9,235 nucleotides of DNA, taken from assembly GCA_944385265.1 (NCBI GenBank), contig CALWWO010000046.1, positions 1 through 9,235 of the forward strand, given 5' to 3'. The stretch is from an uncultured Oscillospiraceae bacterium (GTDB taxonomy: Bacteria; Bacillota_A; Clostridia; Oscillospirales; Oscillospiraceae). Below are positions 6,917-9,235 of this stretch, one piece after another; positions within the stretch are counted from its first letter, which is position 1; every line of letters starts with the position of its first letter. Under the pieces are notes generated by a model that was given only the letters and a program-made list of their open reading frames with translations, had not been told where the DNA came from and did not search any database. A program made the position numbers and the translations under genes.

Positions 6917-7621
6917 TCAATACGGGCTTCCTATTCTGCTCCAGTCTCGGTTACCATTTATATCGGTGCCGGGGTAAATTATAAAATAGACCTTTCCAAT
7001 TATACAACGTATGTCCACCATACCAATATCTGCGTCCCGGCTGTCAGTCGAGCCGTTTCGATTGTCGCCCAGAACAAATATGCAGTTGTCGGGAACAGTG
7101 ACCTCACCTGAAAAATCCAGCCTTGATGTTGTCAGTGAATTTGTATAGTCTTCTTCAAGCGCCACGCCGTCGACATACACGATGCCGGCGTCAAAATCTA
7201 TATCGACCGTCTGCCCTTCTGTCGCAATAACGCGCTTTACGATAGGATCCTTACTGAAACTCTCTTTTTGAATAATGACTATATCCCCGTATGACGGAGT
7301 GTAAAAGAGATTGGATATTATCGCCCTGTCGCCGTGCATTAGGGTAGGAAGCATCGATGTGCCGGAAACGCCGACGACGCGCCCTACAAACAGGAAGATA
7401 ATGATTCCACACAGCAGAGCGGATATTATACATTGCACCCAGTCGTAAAGATCCATGCTGTTAGATGACTTCTGTTTTCTTTTCCGCTTATAAGAAACAT
7501 GTGGTTTGTTATCTGTTTCATCTATTTCAAGGTCTTTATCGACCGGAAAATCTTTATCATAGAGAAAGTCGGTCTCTATCGGATCGCTCATTTCATTGAA
7601 TTCTCCGTTATTATTAGCCAT
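6917..7621 (-). CDS. lepB: Signal peptidase I
   Basis: Type I signal peptidase removes signal peptides from exported proteins at the outer face of the membrane. I choose ATG 7619-7621, giving 234 residues, with AAAGGG (7632-7637) ten bases upstream. The frame stays open to 7684, but the likely -10 box lies inside that extension, so it would not be transcribed. One membrane segment spans about 61-82. The catalytic dyad is Ser89 in SGTSMLPTL and Lys129 in KRVIATEGQ, followed by the box GDNRNGSTDSR (185-195). The first ~44 residues are a long acidic cytoplasmic tail, followed by KRKRKQK before the membrane segment, consistent with the positive-inside rule. It is the first gene of the lepB-rbgA-rnhB-yraN-thrC unit. 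An alternative start at codon 11 (MSDPIE) cannot be excluded. Confidence 0.94.
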   Translation of the reverse strand: MANNNGEFNEMSDPIETDFLYDKDFPVDKDLEIDETDNKPHVSYKRKRKQKSSNSMDLYDWVQCIISALLCGIIIFLFVGRVVGVSGTSMLPTLMHGDRAIISNLFYTPSYGDIVIIQKESFSKDPIVKRVIATEGQTVDIDFDAGIVYVDGVALEEDYTNSLTTSRLDFSGEVTVPDNCIFVLGDNRNGSTDSRDADIGMVDIRCIIGKVYFIIYPGTDINGNRDWSRIGSPY

Positions 7622-7673
7622 TTGACATATTCCCTTTCGTGCATAAAACAAAGTTCCCCTAGTCAATGGAAAT

Positions 7674-7679
7674 ATTATA
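7674..7679 (-). promoter_or_regulatory. Probable -10 box of the lepB operon promoter
   Basis: A perfect TATAAT on the minus strand sits just downstream of the rplS terminator. The matching -35 position is only a T-run (7697-7702, shared with the terminator tail), so the promoter is weak by sequence. A start near 7667 gives a leader of about 46 bases to ATG 7621. Some promoter is required here because the terminator upstream should stop rplS transcription. Confidence 0.6.
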
Positions 7680-7695
7680 CACAAAAATTAGATAT

Positions 7696-7723
7696 AAAAA
7701 AAGGGGCGTTCGCCCCTTTTTTT
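7696..7723 (-). terminator. Intrinsic terminator of rplS
   Basis: A7-GGGGC (7696-7707), the 4-base loop GTTC (7708-7711), and GCCCC-T7 (7712-7723) form perfect 12-bp arms. On the minus strand the GC stem is followed by seven U. It abuts the rplS stop codon. The symmetry means it could also work on the plus strand, but no plus-strand gene ends here. Confidence 0.95.
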
Positions 7724-8063
7724 ATATTCTTTCTTTAACTTTTGCCTTTTTGCCGACTCTGTCTCTAAGATAATAGAGTTTAGCTCTTCTGACCTTACCG
7801 CGTCTGATAGTCTCGACAGAAACTATTGACGGGGAATGCACAGGGAAAACTTTTTCACATCCGACATTGTAAGAGATGCGGCGGACAGTGATGGTCTCGT
7901 TGATCCCGCCGTGCTTTTTGGCAATGATCGTACCTTCAAACGCCTGGTTTCTTACTCTGTTACCTTCTTTGACAACTACGGTAACTCTTACCGTATCGCC
8001 GACGTTCATGGTGGGCAGCTCTTTTTTCATGTACTGCTCGTTAAGTGTTTTAATAAGATCCAT
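7722..8063 (-). CDS. rplS: 50S ribosomal protein L19
   Basis: L19 lies at the 30S-50S interface of the ribosome. The 113-residue protein has the full family pattern: VGDTVRV near residue 21, [35 protein letters not shown], and [21 protein letters not shown] at the C-terminus. ATG 8061-8063 is preceded by AAGGA (8071-8075) seven bases upstream. It is a single-gene unit: its own promoter at 8159-8187, a structured leader of about 88 bases, and a strong terminator touching the stop codon. The following lepB-rbgA-rnhB block is a common Firmicutes neighbour. Confidence 0.98.
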   Translation of the reverse strand: MDLIKTLNEQYMKKELPTMNVGDTVRVTVVVKEGNRVRNQAFEGTIIAKKHGGINETITVRRISYNVGCEKVFPVHSPSIVSVETIRRGKVRRAKLYYLRDRVGKKAKVKERI

Positions 8064-8152
8064 TATGTTTTCCTTCCTTCCGAAGAGACGTTCTTACCGC
8101 GCCTCCGGCGGCAGCGGACCATCCCGATAGCAGAATATCATTCTGCACATGC
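8064..8152 (-). promoter_or_regulatory. Structured 5' leader of rplS, candidate L19 autoregulatory leader
   Basis: The predicted transcript has about 88 bases before the rplS ATG and can form two hairpins. The first is GCAGAAT/ATTCTGC with a 3-base loop (8130-8146, 7 bp, no mismatch). The second is a GC-rich stem of seven pairs with one bulge (8097-8117, outer CCGC/GCGG). L19 leaders that control their own gene are known in Bacilli. I cannot match this one to that model by eye, so the regulatory role is inference from position and structure. Confidence 0.45.
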
Positions 8153-8158
8153 TGTGAT

Positions 8159-8187
8159 ATAATAACACATCTTTTCGTATATTGCAA
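8159..8187 (-). promoter_or_regulatory. Sigma-A-type promoter of rplS
   Basis: TTGCAA (8182-8187) and TATTAT (8159-8164) on the minus strand are 17 bases apart. Upstream of the -35 is an A/T-tract region (AAAAAAAGCGAAAATTTT, about 8194-8211) of the kind that acts as an UP element at strong promoters, fitting a ribosomal protein gene. Confidence 0.7.
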
Positions 8188-8247
8188 GGAAAATTTTCGC
8201 TTTTTTTACTTGATTTGTTCAGAATCATATGATTTTTCGGCTTGTCA

Positions 8248-9228
8248 TTACATACCGATGCCTGTTTCGTTCAAAATAGAATAAATATCCTCGTCAAGTC
8301 CCTTTTTTAAGGCGACGACGTCAGATATATCTGCATCGACGCAGCTTACGCCGTCAAAGCATATCACCTTTCCGCTCAGCCCTTTTGAAAGAGCATGCAC
8401 GGCTGTATATCCCATTTTTGTTGCTATGACACGATCTCGTACAAGCGGGACTCCGCCGCGCTGGACATGTCCCAGCACCGTCACCCTTGTATCGATGCCT
8501 GTGTTCTCTTTTATTTTTGCGGCTATATCACCGGCGGATCCCGCGCCTTCGGCAACGACTATCGTAAAATGTGTCCGTCCTCTGAGACGTCCTTTCCGTA
8601 TTTTTTCAAACACGTCTTTTTCGTAATCTATTGCTTTTTCAGGAACGAGAATGGCGGTCGCGCCGGAGGCGATCCCGACATACAGCGCAAGATGCCCTGA
8701 CCTGTGCCCCATGACTTCTACTACAGAGCATCGCTCGTGGGATTTCATGGTGTCGCGCAGCTTATCTATGAGCTCTACCGCCGTATTGCAGGCGGTATCG
8801 TATCCTATAGTATACTCCGTACAGGCGATATCGTTATCTATAGTTGCTGGTATACCTATAACGGCGACGCCATGCTCTGCCAGCGCGGCGGCGCCTCTTA
8901 ATGTACCGTCCCCGCCTATTGCCACAACGCCGTCTATCCCCATATAGGAGCAATTATCGGCGGCGCGTTTCACACCCTCTTCGGTGAAAAATTCATCGCA
9001 CCTTGCCGTATACAGTATTGTGCCGCCCCTGTCCATAAGCCCGCTTACGTCGGTATTGGCAAGCGGCGTAAAGTCGGCGGCTATAAGTCCATGATATCCC
9101 CTGCGTATGCCTATACATTCAATACCCAGGGCGAGCGACGTCCTGACGACGGCGCGTATTGCCGCGTTCATTCCCGGAGCGTCGCCCCCTGAGGTCAGAA
9201 CGCCTATCCTGTCTACTGCATTTTGCAT
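8248..9228 (-). CDS. pfkA: ATP-dependent 6-phosphofructokinase
   Basis: PfkA phosphorylates fructose 6-phosphate to the 1,6-bisphosphate, the committed step of glycolysis. The protein has 326 residues, slightly longer than the ~320 of PfkA. Visible features are LTSGGDAPGMNAAIR (11-25), the nucleotide loop GGDGT (105-109), with Gly rather than the Asp of PPi-dependent enzymes, TIDND (129-133) with the catalytic Asp131, Arg166, Glu227, and VLGHVQRGG (251-259). Two positions differ from the Bacillus and E. coli enzymes as I recall them: Ala128 where ATP enzymes have Gly (PPi enzymes Lys), and MGHR (173-176) where the family usually has MGR. ATG 9226-9228 has only seven bases of sequence before it, so its ribosome binding site cannot be seen and the start is provisional. 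No clear terminator follows it. Confidence 0.93.
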   Translation of the reverse strand: MQNAVDRIGVLTSGGDAPGMNAAIRAVVRTSLALGIECIGIRRGYHGLIAADFTPLANTDVSGLMDRGGTILYTARCDEFFTEEGVKRAADNCSYMGIDGVVAIGGDGTLRGAAALAEHGVAVIGIPATIDNDIACTEYTIGYDTACNTAVELIDKLRDTMKSHERCSVVEVMGHRSGHLALYVGIASGATAILVPEKAIDYEKDVFEKIRKGRLRGRTHFTIVVAEGAGSAGDIAAKIKENTGIDTRVTVLGHVQRGGVPLVRDRVIATKMGYTAVHALSKGLSGKVICFDGVSCVDADISDVVALKKGLDEDIYSILNETGIGM

Positions 9229-9235
9229 AAAAATC

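Noticed and set aside
7622..7684. N-terminal extension of lepB to 7684
   Set aside because: The probable -10 box (7674-7679) lies inside it, it lacks a ribosome binding site, and the added residues are not signal-peptidase-like.
8223..8234. 12-bp palindrome AATCATATGATT after pfkA as a terminator
   Set aside because: A fully AT-rich palindrome without a loop or U-tract is a poor terminator; chance in an AT-rich gap is likely.
8395..8947. Several plus-strand open frames opposite pfkA
   Set aside because: They are side effects of codon use in pfkA; no protein family is recognisable.
1..9235. A novel defence, mobile or biosynthetic system
   Set aside because: All but the DUF1540 and phosphoesterase genes are conserved housekeeping genes in familiar order; there are no integrase, transposase, toxin-antitoxin or CRISPR signatures.

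Overview
The window is ordinary chromosomal DNA from a low-to-mid GC Gram-positive bacterium, most likely a member of Clostridia (an Oscillospiraceae/Ruminococcaceae-like gut lineage). The reasons are the gene orders tig-clpP-clpX and rplS-lepB-rbgA-rnhB-yraN, strong AGGAGG-type ribosome binding sites, sigma-A style promoters, RbgA (a Firmicutes 50S assembly GTPase) and a DUF1540 mini-protein, a family common in Clostridia. Ten genes lie on the minus strand and one small gene lies on the plus strand. No phage, insertion sequence, CRISPR array, tRNA or rRNA was seen.

Layout from right to left, which is the direction of transcription. pfkA (9228-8248) is an ATP-type phosphofructokinase. A 184-base gap follows, with a sigma-A-like promoter and a structured leader for rplS (8063-7722, ribosomal protein L19), which ends in a textbook terminator (7696-7723). 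A new transcription unit then starts with a -10 box at 7674-7679 and runs lepB (signal peptidase I), rbgA, rnhB, yraN and thrC with gaps of 26, 2, 4 and 24 bases, so these five are probably one operon. It ends at a 15-bp perfect hairpin (3475-3510). On the other side of that hairpin sits the only plus-strand gene, a 58-residue Cys-rich DUF1540 protein (3293-3469). It is divergent from a metallophosphoesterase gene (3216-2530). Finally a clear promoter (2471-2499) drives tig, clpP and clpX; clpX is cut by the left edge of the window.

How the genes fit together. The left block is protein quality control at the ribosome exit (trigger factor) and at turnover (ClpXP protease). The middle operon mixes protein export (LepB), ribosome assembly (RbgA), RNA/DNA hybrid repair (RNase HII), a putative nuclease-fold protein (YraN) and the last step of threonine synthesis. 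The right end is glycolysis and the large ribosomal subunit.

I found no new multi-gene system. The points most worth a second look are the short DUF1540 gene with a forespore-like promoter match, the rplS leader, two unusual active-site-region residues in pfkA, the corrected starts of tig and lepB, and the long hairpin lacking a U-tract at 3475-3510.
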